Source: Myxococcales bacterium
GTDB lineage: Bacteria > Myxococcota_A > Polyangia > Palsa-1104 > JAEUJZ01
DNA: 64,000 nucleotides
Direction: 5' to 3'
NCBI GenBank assembly: GCA_016794505.1
Contig: JAEUJZ010000180.1
Coordinates: forward strand, 1-64,000
Below the pieces are notes generated by a model that was given only the letters and a program-made list of their open reading frames with translations, ran no database searches and was not told where the DNA came from. Positions within the stretch are counted from its first letter, which is position 1, and each line of letters opens with the position of its first letter. The position numbers and the translations under genes were made by a program. Positions 15,717 to 23,431 of the stretch are shown here, piece by piece.

Positions 15717-16600
15717 GGCGGCCAGGGATCGAGAGCGGGCGCGAGCACGTGTGCCGCAAACTCAGGCTGGCCGCTTCGCAGGTGACTGGGCAGGCCAGGT
15801 GGGCTCGGGAACGTCTGCTGGATGCGCTCTAGCAGCAGCGCGCGACGGTTGCCGGGGTTGGGGTGGGTCGACAGGAACTCAGGCACGCGTCCGCCGGCAG
15901 AGGCTTCGTCCAAGACCTGCATCAGCTCGACAATGCCGTGTGGATCGTATCCCCCGTCGAGCGCAATGCGAAAGCCGTAGTCGTCGGCTTCTAGCTCGTC
16001 CTGCCGACCATAACGCAGGCTGATCATCTGGTTTGCCGCTTGCGCGAGCAAGGCGGCGTTGCGGTTGCGATGCGGATCGCGGCTGTCGTAGCTGCCGACC
16101 TGCACGGCCGTCACCAAAAGCTGACCTAGCTGCTGCTTGGCCAGGTGCTGCGCGCCGTGTCGGGCGATGACGTGTCCGATCTCGTGACCCAGTACGCCGG
16201 CTAGCTGCGCTTCGCTGCGCAGCTTCACAAGCAGCGCCTGCGTGATGAAGATCTGCCCACCGGGCAGCGCGAAAGCATTGATCGTGCGCTTGTCTGCGAG
16301 CACATGAAACTGGAAGCGATACGGCGACTTGTTTGCCAGCGACTTTTGCACCAAGCGCTGCCCCACCGATTCGACATACGGTGCGATCTGGCTGTCGCGA
16401 AGCTCGCCGCCGTGACGCGCGATCATCATCGGGGCCGAGTGCAGGCCCAGCGCGACCTCTTGCTTGGGCGAAAGCGCCACCCGCTGCAGCTCTCCGGTCA
16501 CCGGGTTGCGCTGCGTCTGACCGCAGTACCGCACGCCACCCACCAGTGCGATCACAAGCCCGATCAGCAACGGAATGGGAAGGGATCTCGATCGCATCAC
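15698..16600 (-). CDS. M48-family zinc metalloprotease, membrane-anchored
   Basis: A 300-residue protein of the HtpX/Ste24/BepA class. An N-terminal hydrophobic helix (RSLPIPLLIGLVIALVGGV) is a signal peptide or anchor. The M48 domain contains NAFALPGGQIFIT, the zinc motif LGHEIGHVIARHGAQH (HExxH) and the third ligand Glu in YGRQDELEADDYG. Residues DPHGIVELMQVLDEASAG and FLSTHPNPGNRRALL are the family's usual C-terminal end. Soluble periplasmic members such as BepA and LoiP take part in outer-membrane protein quality control. It is convergent with the BNR gene (19-base overlap of coding ends) and divergent from the M4 protease gene. Confidence 0.9.
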   Translation of the reverse strand: MMRSRSLPIPLLIGLVIALVGGVRYCGQTQRNPVTGELQRVALSPKQEVALGLHSAPMMIARHGGELRDSQIAPYVESVGQRLVQKSLANKSPYRFQFHVLADKRTINAFALPGGQIFITQALLVKLRSEAQLAGVLGHEIGHVIARHGAQHLAKQQLGQLLVTAVQVGSYDSRDPHRNRNAALLAQAANQMISLRYGRQDELEADDYGFRIALDGGYDPHGIVELMQVLDEASAGGRVPEFLSTHPNPGNRRALLLERIQQTFPSPPGLPSHLRSGQPEFAAHVLAPALDPWPPQKRTQ

Positions 16601-16942
16601 AGCCGCTCCTTGGATTCGTTCGTCGCTAACATGGCCAAGCTTTTGCGCCGCGCAAGGTCGCAGGACCGATCGAGCCGCAGCGATGGATCAGCACAGCAGC
16701 CTGGGGTCCGCAGTAACCGACTGGGGTGGGAATCCCTGCCCGTGGATGCTGCGTCGGGGTCGCGCATGGGCTCTCTGGCGGGTGCGATGAATGGGACCTT
16801 GTCGTCGAGCAGGAGACGTTTTCAGCGCATGCCAGAAAGAGCGGCCCACGCTTTGCTGAGGGCTTGGTCTGTAGTCGCCGCATTCATCGTGGATGCGGTC
16901 GTTCTTCCCAGCGCAGCACTGCGCACAGACCCTGTGAACGTC
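16601..16942. other. 342-bp divergent promoter region, no gene
   Basis: The gap lies between the M48 gene (leftward) and the M4 protease gene (rightward). An open frame in phase with the M4 gene crosses it, but its translation has no lipoprotein signal or conserved domain, so I treat it as non-coding. Both promoters should be here. I found no clear operator or terminator. Confidence 0.45.
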
Positions 16943-19468
16943 ATGAGCCCAAAACACTTCACCCAGACCCCTCGTTCTTTTCGTGTTCCCACTGCGCTGG
17001 CCGCGGCCTGGCTGCTCTCGACCGGCTGCGCGCCGGGGTCGGATCCTGGATCTCCCGCGGACACTGATCTGGCGCAGGCGCAGCTTCTGCTAAGCAGCCC
17101 TGCCATACGCCAGGCGGTGACGCAGAGCACGTCGTACCTTCTGTCTTTGCGGGGCAGCCTGGGCCTGGGGAGCGCGCACAACTTCCGGCCGCGTAGCGCC
17201 GTCACCGATGAGCTGGGCCAGACCCATGTTCGCGTGGACCAGACCTATCGCGGTGTGCGCGTCTGGGAAGGTGAGGCGATCGTCGCCGTGTCTGCCGAGA
17301 GTGCCACGCAAGGCCTGATCTCAGAGCTGCGCGCAGGCATCGATGTCTCGACGCAGCCGACGCTCAGCAGCAGCGAAGCGATCAGCATCGCACACAGCGA
17401 TCTCGCTCCCCAGGGCGAGTTTGCGCGTCCACCCAGCAGCGAGCTGGTCGTCTATCCACACGTCATCGAGCAGGTGCGGGAAGCGCGCTTGCGTGGGCCG
17501 CAAGGCGAGCTGAACGCCGAAGATATCGAGCGTCGCGTCAGCCGTTATGCACTTGCCTATCACGTCCACACCGAGCTGGAAAACGGCGCGCAAGAGACCC
17601 AGCACACGGACTTTCTGATCGACGCGCACAGCGGCGAGATCGTCAAGCGCTGGAGCACGCTGTACACCGCGGCGAGCAAGGGCAGCGGCAAGTCACAGTA
17701 CAGCGGCACCGTCGAGCTAGGCACCGATTCAAACGGCACGGCCTTTGAGCTGCGCGATGTTGCGCGCTCGATGAACATCACGACGTACAACTTGAACCAC
17801 GGCACCAGCGGCACGGGCACCGTGTTTTCCGACGCCGACAACACCTGGGGTGACGGCAAGAACTACGTCTCGGGTGGCTCGACGACCAACGACAACGGGC
17901 AGACCGCGGGGGTGGACGCGCACTACGGCACCGAGCGGACGTTTGACTATTACCAAGCGGTGCATGGGCGCAACGGCATCGATGGCGCTGGCAAGGCCGC
18001 GTACAACCGCGTCCACTACAGCAGCAACTATGACAACGCGTTCTGGTCGGATGGCTGCTTCTGCATGACGTATGGCGACGGTCGCTCGCTCACCGTGCTG
18101 ACCAGCATCGATGTCGCCGGCCACGAGATGACGCACGGTGTCATCTCGCGTACGGCCAACCTGACCTATTCCGGCGAGTCAGGCGGTCTGAACGAAGCCA
18201 TGGCCGACATCCACGGCACCATGGTCGAGTTCTATTCGCGTGGAGGCAGCGGCGCCACCATCGGCAACACGGGCGGCAACTGGCAGATCGGCGAGCAGCT
18301 GATGGCGACACCGCTGCGCTACATGATCAAGCCCAGCAAAGACGGACAGAGCCGCGACGCTTGGTCCAGCAGCCTCGGCAGCATTGACGTTCACTTTTCG
18401 TCGGGCCCGCTCAACCGGGCGTTCTATTTCTTGAGCCAGGGCGCAAGCAAGACCAGCACCGACGAGGCGTACAGCAGCTATCTGCCCGGCGGCATGACCG
18501 GCATCGGCAACGACAAGGCGGCTCGCATCGCGTATCGCGCGCTTTCCACCAAGATGACCGCCAGCACGAACTACGCAGGGGCGCGCACGGCGTTCTTGGC
18601 GGCCGCGACGGATCTGTATAGCGCCACCAGCGCCGAGTACGCAGCGGTGCAGAACGCCTTTGCGGCCATCAACGTCGGCACCCCAGCCGGCGGTGGCGGC
18701 GGCGATACCAAGCCTCCTTCGACGGCTCTGTCGGCCCCGACGGCGGGCGCCACGCTGACTGGCGCGGTGACCGTTTCAGCGACGGCCAGCGACGATGTCG
18801 GCGTGACCAAGGTCGAGTTTTATGCCGGTACGACGCTCATCGGCAGCGACAGCAGCGCACCGTACAGCGTCACATGGAACACGGGCTCCGTCGGAAACGG
18901 CACGTATTCGCTGACGAGCAAGGCCTATGACGCGGCTGGCAACAGCGCCACGTCGACGGCAGTCAGTGTGCGCGTAAACAACGCCGCCGGCAGCTGCTCA
19001 AGCACCGCACAGCTTCTGCAAAACCCCGGCTTTGAGAGCGGCGCTACCGGCTGGACGGCGTCCGCTGGCGTCATCGACAACCGCGATCCCGACAACGCCC
19101 ACAGCGGTGCGTGGACGGCGTGGTTCTTGGGCTATGGCTCGCCGCACACCGACACGCTGTATCAGCAGGTCAGCATCCCGGCGGCGGCCTGCAGCGCCAC
19201 CGTGTCGTTCTGGCTGGCCATCGTCAGCAGCGAGGTCGATCCCGTTGACTACGACACACTCACGGTCACCGTGCGCGATACAGCGGGCAAAGTCCTGGGT
19301 ACCCTGGCCACCTACAGCAATGTCAACGAGGGTGACTTCACGCAAAAGACGTTCGATCTCTCGGCCTACAAGGGCAAGACGGTGCGCCTGCACTTCAGCG
19401 CCAGCGAAGACACCAACACCGCGACCAGCTTCTTCGTCGACGACCTCGCGCTAGACGTCAAGCAGTAG
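16943..19468 (+). CDS. Secreted thermolysin-type M4 metalloprotease lipoprotein with Ig-like and C-terminal beta domains
   Basis: About 841 residues from the ATG at 16943, which gives signal peptide MSPKHFTQTPRSFRVPTALAA and lipobox LLSTGC; the ribosome site is weak and GTG at 16934 is an alternative. FTP/PepSY-type propeptide regions span about 60-240 (TYRGVRVWEGEAIVAV; YHVHTELENGAQETQHTDFLIDA). The peptidase has HEMTH (His394, His398), Glu418 in GGLNEAMAD exactly 20 residues after the second His, and His484 in DVHFSSGPLNRAF, matching thermolysin geometry. After a Gly-rich linker come an Ig-like domain (VTVSATASDDVGVTKVEFYAG) and a beta-sandwich domain (LLQNPGFESGATGW; VRLHFSASEDTNTATSFFVDDL) that could bind polysaccharide or act in pro-protein sorting. 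Probably a predatory or scavenging exoprotease. Confidence 0.93.
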   Translation: MSPKHFTQTPRSFRVPTALAAAWLLSTGCAPGSDPGSPADTDLAQAQLLLSSPAIRQAVTQSTSYLLSLRGSLGLGSAHNFRPRSAVTDELGQTHVRVDQTYRGVRVWEGEAIVAVSAESATQGLISELRAGIDVSTQPTLSSSEAISIAHSDLAPQGEFARPPSSELVVYPHVIEQVREARLRGPQGELNAEDIERRVSRYALAYHVHTELENGAQETQHTDFLIDAHSGEIVKRWSTLYTAASKGSGKSQYSGTVELGTDSNGTAFELRDVARSMNITTYNLNHGTSGTGTVFSDADNTWGDGKNYVSGGSTTNDNGQTAGVDAHYGTERTFDYYQAVHGRNGIDGAGKAAYNRVHYSSNYDNAFWSDGCFCMTYGDGRSLTVLTSIDVAGHEMTHGVISRTANLTYSGESGGLNEAMADIHGTMVEFYSRGGSGATIGNTGGNWQIGEQLMATPLRYMIKPSKDGQSRDAWSSSLGSIDVHFSSGPLNRAFYFLSQGASKTSTDEAYSSYLPGGMTGIGNDKAARIAYRALSTKMTASTNYAGARTAFLAAATDLYSATSAEYAAVQNAFAAINVGTPAGGGGGDTKPPSTALSAPTAGATLTGAVTVSATASDDVGVTKVEFYAGTTLIGSDSSAPYSVTWNTGSVGNGTYSLTSKAYDAAGNSATSTAVSVRVNNAAGSCSSTAQLLQNPGFESGATGWTASAGVIDNRDPDNAHSGAWTAWFLGYGSPHTDTLYQQVSIPAAACSATVSFWLAIVSSEVDPVDYDTLTVTVRDTAGKVLGTLATYSNVNEGDFTQKTFDLSAYKGKTVRLHFSASEDTNTATSFFVDDLALDVKQ

Positions 19469-19511
19469 ACCGCGCTTCCCCTTCCCGCCACGCTTCGATT
19501 CTGCCCCCCGC

Positions 19512-19633
19512 GCCTAGTCAGTATGGACCGACCGGCTCGCGGTCGCAGCGGAGTAGGTTACGTTGCGCGCCGTCGAGCAAACCCAACGCAGAGCTACATG
19601 CGAGAGCAGCCGGTCGGTCCATACTGACTAGGC
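19512..19633. repeat. 122-bp element bounded by perfect 26-bp inverted repeats, MITE-like
   Basis: The left arm at 19512-19537 begins GCCTAGTCAGTATGGACCGA and the right arm at 19608-19633 is its exact reverse complement over all 26 bases, with 70 bases between. No ORF lies inside. Each arm contains TA followed by GTCAGTATGG, so an IS630/Tc1-type miniature element flanked by TA duplications is one reading; a very long hairpin terminator for the M4 gene or a structured RNA is another. No matching transposase is in the window. Confidence 0.75.
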
Positions 19634-19711
19634 CGGGCCACGGGCCGGGTTCACAGATCCCACCAGCGCTGGCGCCGGCTTTATCCCGACAGAGTCATGG
19701 ATTTAGTCGAG

Positions 19712-19730
19712 GATATCTTTGTAAGATATC
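19712..19730. promoter_or_regulatory. GATATC-N7-GATATC inverted repeat before the peroxiredoxin/che operon
   Basis: GATATC TTTGTAA GATATC is a dyad ending four bases before the ATG at 19735. TAAGAT at 19723-19728 also looks like a -10 box. A repressor bound here would cover both promoter and start, and a transcript from this -10 would be nearly leaderless, in keeping with the absence of a Shine-Dalgarno sequence. Regulator unknown. Confidence 0.45.
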
Positions 19731-19734
19731 TAAC

Positions 19735-20421
19735 ATGCCAAACGTCGGTGATATCGGCCCCAACTTTGCTCTATCGAATCAGGACGACCAGATCATCATT
19801 CTCGACCGCGTGACCGGGCGGCACGCGGCCGTGGTCGTCTGTTTCTTGCCGCAAGCAGGGGCGCCGGGCTGCACAAAAGAAGCCTTGGGCTTTCGCGATC
19901 TGATGGCCGAATTCACGGCCCGCAACATTGCCGTCGTCGCCATTACGCCCAGCGCGCAGACGGATGTCGCGCAGTTCGCGCGTGAGCACAAGCTGAACTT
20001 CTCGGTGGTCTCGGATCCGACGCGGCGCTCTTGCGACGAGTGGGGCGCGCTGCGCGGCGACACGACCGCTCGCACGACCTATGTCGTCAGCAGCAAGGGC
20101 GTGATCACGCACCACTTCCCGCGCGTCGATGTCTTCAAGCACGCGGGCGAGGTCCTGGCTCTGTTTGGGGCCGCCCCTGTCGCCAGCCCATCTTCCGTCG
20201 CGGCGCCGGCTGCGAGTCCTGCGCCCGCAGCAGCAAGCAGCGCCGCTGACCCAGCCCCTGCGGTGGCGGTCAGTATTCCCAGCAGCACCGCCGACCTGAT
20301 TGTGCAGGCGGCGCGGGCCACGCTGTCCTTGTTGTTGGCGCACCAGCAGTCCGGGGGCAGCATTCCGCCAGACGTTCAGGCGCTGTGTAGCCGACTCGGA
20401 AATCCAACGGCTCGCAGCTAG
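19735..20421 (+). CDS. Bcp-type peroxiredoxin with C-terminal extension, first gene of chemosensory operon
   Basis: A 228-residue AhpC/TSA-family protein. Residues 1-145 have the Bcp/PrxQ pattern: GDIGPNFALSNQDDQIIILD, then GAPGCTKEALGFRDLMAEF with peroxidatic Cys46. The usual resolving Cys five residues later is Leu51, so this would be a 1-Cys enzyme or use another thiol such as the Cys in DPTRRSCDEWG. TTYVVSSKGVI closes the fold. An Ala/Pro/Ser linker (about 150-185) joins a short helical tail (ADLIVQAARATLSLLLAHQQ). There is no signal peptide. The next gene starts 19 bases on, and the rest of the run is chemosensory, so the enzyme may supply a redox input. It reduces peroxides in known homologues; the signalling role is inferred. 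Confidence 0.82.
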   Translation: MPNVGDIGPNFALSNQDDQIIILDRVTGRHAAVVVCFLPQAGAPGCTKEALGFRDLMAEFTARNIAVVAITPSAQTDVAQFAREHKLNFSVVSDPTRRSCDEWGALRGDTTARTTYVVSSKGVITHHFPRVDVFKHAGEVLALFGAAPVASPSSVAAPAASPAPAAASSAADPAPAVAVSIPSSTADLIVQAARATLSLLLAHQQSGGSIPPDVQALCSRLGNPTARS

Positions 20422-20440
20422 TCACACGAGGAGCAGCACC

Positions 20441-20812
20441 ATGCCACCCGTCCGCAAGAAGATCCTTCTCGTCGATGACACGGCCACGGTGCGCATCCTA
20501 GAGCGCGCCATCTTAGGACCCGACTACGAGTATCTCGAAGGGAAGAATGGCGCGGAAGGGGTCGAGCTGGCCACCAACCATCGCCCCGATCTCGTCCTGC
20601 TGGATCTGAACATGCCGATCCTCGACGGAGTCGATGCGCTGCGCCAGCTCAAGCATGATCAGATGACCCGTCACATTCCGGTGATCATCGTTACGTCCGA
20701 AGGCGACATGGCCAAGAAGGATCGCTGTCGCGCTCTCGGCTGTTCGGACTTTCTGGCCAAGCCCATCGACGGCATGTTGCTCAAGGAAGCCGTGCGGAGA
20801 CACCTGCATTGA
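20441..20812 (+). CDS. Single-domain response regulator (CheY-like)
   Basis: A 123-residue receiver domain. The ATG at 20441 has GAGGAG upstream. It has the acidic pair Asp12-Asp13 (ILLVDDTATVR), phospho-acceptor Asp55 (LVLLDLNMPILDG), Thr in VIIVTSEGDMAKK and the conserved Lys in FLAKPIDG. There is no output domain, so it acts by binding a partner or as a phosphate sink for the CheA in this operon. Its stop overlaps the start of the following cheW. Confidence 0.92.
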   Translation: MPPVRKKILLVDDTATVRILERAILGPDYEYLEGKNGAEGVELATNHRPDLVLLDLNMPILDGVDALRQLKHDQMTRHIPVIIVTSEGDMAKKDRCRALGCSDFLAKPIDGMLLKEAVRRHLH

Positions 20813-21441
20813 ACAGCCTTCCCCTGCTCATCGTGCGCTGCGCCGACGTGTGGCTGGCGCTGCCCATCGGCGATGTGCTGGAGGTCGTTCGCATGGTCGC
20901 TCCAGCCTCGGCGCTGCCGCGCGTTCCGCGGTACTGCATTGGGGCAGCCGACTACCACGGCCAGCTGGTCCCGATGATCGATCTGGCCGCGCGCTTGGGT
21001 CTGTGTGCTCCCCGTTCTCCCGGCGATCTGATTGACGCGCGCATGGTCATTCTGTCTGAACATACTGAGGCCCTGCTGGCAGAACGCAGCGACGATGCCG
21101 CGTCGGCACAACAGAGCTCGACAAGCGAGATCGCGGGCATGGATCTAGGTGCGCTCTTGCACCTGCCGCTTTCGATGCTGGCCTTGGTGGTTGATGACGT
21201 CGCCGAGCTTTGCGAGCGCGAGCTCATTCCGCTGTCACCGGTCGACCAGGCGGGTTACGGCGGACTGTGGCGTAGCTGCGTGAAGTGGCAGGAAGAAAAG
21301 AGCGCGCTGGTCTTCGACGTTCCGGTGCAACAGATCGTGTCGCTGCGCGCGGCGCAAGCGCTGCGCCAGGCGCTGGCTGCAGCGCAAAAGCAGGGACTCA
21401 AGGTGCTGGGGCAGGGCACGCAGCCTGAGGGCTCGCTATGA
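20809..21441 (+). CDS. cheW: CheW-like coupling protein (first of two)
   Basis: A 210-residue CheW-type protein. It probably begins at the TTG at 20809, which overlaps the preceding TGA, with CGGAGA just upstream. CheW signatures include IVRCADVWLALPIGDVLEVVRMV, CIGAADYHGQLVPMIDLAARLG and SALVFDVPVQQIVSL. An insertion of about 40 residues (TEALLAERSDDAASAQQSS) separates the two beta barrels. It occupies the WspB position in a Wsp-type gene order. CheW proteins bridge chemoreceptor tips and CheA, but no receptor gene is in this operon. Confidence 0.85.
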   Translation: MNSLPLLIVRCADVWLALPIGDVLEVVRMVAPASALPRVPRYCIGAADYHGQLVPMIDLAARLGLCAPRSPGDLIDARMVILSEHTEALLAERSDDAASAQQSSTSEIAGMDLGALLHLPLSMLALVVDDVAELCERELIPLSPVDQAGYGGLWRSCVKWQEEKSALVFDVPVQQIVSLRAAQALRQALAAAQKQGLKVLGQGTQPEGSL

Positions 21442-22913
21442 GCATGGCCCCGGCCACTGCAATCGATCTGGACTTGCTGCAGCTGGTCAGCGGTCTGATC
21501 GAAGACCGCTTTGGCCTGCGCTTTCACGATCGAAACTTTGATCTGTTGGAAGCTGGCCTGCTGCGCGTTGCTGCCGCGCGCAAACAGCGAATCGCCGCGC
21601 TGCTGCAGCAGCTGCTCTTGCCCGAGCCAAGCGACGATCTGCTGCAGGCTGTCGTGCAGGGCATCACGATCTGCGAGACGTATTTCTTCCGCCATCCCGA
21701 GCACTTCGCGCTGGTCGAAAAAGACATGGTGCCGGCGATTCTGCGCACAGGCCGCACCCGCCTGCGCGCCCTTAGCATGGGCTGCTCGACGGGAGAAGAA
21801 GCCTACTCGCTGGCCATGGTGCTCTTGAGTGCCGGCGTTTCCGATGTGCGCGTCACCGGCTGCGATGTCAACCGCGCGGCCCTGCAGCAGGCCGAAAAAG
21901 GTCACTACGGTCGGCGCTCGCTGCGCGTTGGTTCCCATTTTCTGGATCGCTATCTCGTCGCGACGTCCGAGTCGGGCGTGTATACCGTCGAGCCCACAGT
22001 AAAAAAGGTGACTCAGTTCTGCTATGTGAACCTGGGCAGCGAGTCCGCCTTGCCTGCGCTGCAGGTCGTCGATGGCTATGACGTCATCTTCTGTCGCAAC
22101 GTCCTTCTGTACTTTTCTTCGCGGCATCTGCGGCGAGTCATCGAACAGCTGCGCGATCTGCTGAGCCCCGGCGGCTATCTGGTTCTGTCGGCGCTGGACA
22201 TGCCTGATTCAGTGCCTGGGTTTGATCGCGTGATCTTGTCGGGCGTGCCGGTGCTGCAGCGTCGAGCCATGCGCACATCCGCTGGATCGAATGCGACGCT
22301 GCAGCTCGCCGCCGTGGCCGATAGCTCGCAGCCGCTGTGGGTCAAAGACGATGTGCCACGCGTGCAGCCCAGCGCGGCCAACACGGGGCTCGATGATGGG
22401 GCCGTGCCGCAGCCCTGCGAGCGCCCTTCCTCTGCGCCCTATCGCGATGCCGCTGTGGCCTTGCTGGCAGCAGCAAAAGACGCGGCCGATGCCGGCAAGC
22501 TCGCCCGCGCCATGGAAGAAGTGCGCTCGGCACTGCACCTGCGACGCAGCCCTGAGGCACTGCACTTGTCTGCCCTGATCCTCAACGAACTCGGCGAGCG
22601 CAGCGCGGCTGAAAAGGCGCTGCTGGAAGCGGTCGACAAGTCGCCGGACTATGTGCTGGCGCACCTGAGCCTGGGCCTGATGGAACGACCCCAAGGGCTG
22701 CGCTGGCTGTCAGGGCGACATCTGGGTGCGGTCCTGCAGCTTCTGCGCAATCGTCGAGAAGACGAGATGCTGCATGGCCCGGAGCCGCTGTCCGTTGGCC
22801 ATGCCCGCCGCTTGGCGGCTGTCGGACTTTCTGACTTGGTTCACAAGGCCGCGAGCGAAAGCACAGCCTTGCTTGAAGCCGGCAGCACGGCACGTATGGG
22901 AGGCAGCCGGTGA
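21438..22913 (+). CDS. cheR: CheR-type methyltransferase with C-terminal TPR region
   Basis: A 491-residue protein overlapping its upstream neighbour by four bases (ATGA). Residues 1-275 are the CheR methyltransferase: N-terminal helical domain, ICETYFFRHPEHF, SAM-binding LSMGCSTGEEAYSLA near 113-126, VTGCDVNRAALQQA, and YDVIFCRNVLLYF followed by LSPGGYLVLSALD. Residues about 340-430 hold TPR-like helices (AKDAADAGKLARAMEEVRSAL; AEKALLEAVDKSPDYVLAHLSLGL). CheR fused to TPR is the WspC arrangement. It would methylate glutamates on a chemoreceptor, which must be encoded elsewhere. Its end overlaps the next gene by four bases. Confidence 0.92.
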   Translation: MSMAPATAIDLDLLQLVSGLIEDRFGLRFHDRNFDLLEAGLLRVAAARKQRIAALLQQLLLPEPSDDLLQAVVQGITICETYFFRHPEHFALVEKDMVPAILRTGRTRLRALSMGCSTGEEAYSLAMVLLSAGVSDVRVTGCDVNRAALQQAEKGHYGRRSLRVGSHFLDRYLVATSESGVYTVEPTVKKVTQFCYVNLGSESALPALQVVDGYDVIFCRNVLLYFSSRHLRRVIEQLRDLLSPGGYLVLSALDMPDSVPGFDRVILSGVPVLQRRAMRTSAGSNATLQLAAVADSSQPLWVKDDVPRVQPSAANTGLDDGAVPQPCERPSSAPYRDAAVALLAAAKDAADAGKLARAMEEVRSALHLRRSPEALHLSALILNELGERSAAEKALLEAVDKSPDYVLAHLSLGLMERPQGLRWLSGRHLGAVLQLLRNRREDEMLHGPEPLSVGHARRLAAVGLSDLVHKAASESTALLEAGSTARMGGSR

Positions 22914-23431
22914 GTGCGCGCGACATTGAAAACGAGCTGCGCGAGCGAGCGACGCGGCTGTCACGCAGCAGTGCGAACAAGCAGCAAAGCGGTACCGAGT
23001 CCTTCGTCGCGTTTCTGATTGGCAAGCAGTGCTTTGGCGTGCCTTTGCAGTCGGTGATCTATGCCGGGCGCCTGCGCCACCTAACGCCGATTCCCAACGG
23101 CCCACCGTATCTGATGGGCATTACGCTCTTGGCTGGCCACTTGATCTCGGTGCTGGACATCGCCGCGCTGTTTTCGCTGCGTCGACCCGGTGTCGCCGAC
23201 GTCAATAGCTGCCTGATTGTCGAAAGCGGTCCGCGCAAGATCGGTCTTGCTGCCGAGCAGGCGCTGGGGATCGAAGAGATCCCGCACGATCAGATCAGCG
23301 AGATCTCGCTGTCTGAAGCCGCCGGATCGATTCGCCGGGCGGCTTTTGTAGAGCGCATGCACATCTTGCTTTTGGATCCGCAAGCGGTCCTGGCCGATCC
23401 GCGCCTGCTGCGAGGCCACAGCAATGGATGA
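22910..23431 (+). CDS. cheW: CheW-like coupling protein (second of two)
   Basis: A 173-residue CheW protein beginning at a GTG that overlaps the cheR stop. The first 30 residues are charged (ARDIENELRERATRLSRSS), as in WspD. Core motifs are FVAFLIGKQCFGVPLQSVIYAGRLRHLTPIP, LMGITLLAGHLISVLDIAALF and the closing LLDPQAVL. Its 3' end overlaps the cheA start by eight bases. It probably couples CheA to the receptor array together with the first CheW. Confidence 0.92.
   Translation: MSARDIENELRERATRLSRSSANKQQSGTESFVAFLIGKQCFGVPLQSVIYAGRLRHLTPIPNGPPYLMGITLLAGHLISVLDIAALFSLRRPGVADVNSCLIVESGPRKIGLAAEQALGIEEIPHDQISEISLSEAAGSIRRAAFVERMHILLLDPQAVLADPRLLRGHSNG

Noticed and set aside
16304..16942. In-frame N-terminal extension of the M4 protease (213 codons)
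   Set aside because: It overlaps the M48 gene and has no conserved sequence. The lipoprotein signal begins at 16943.
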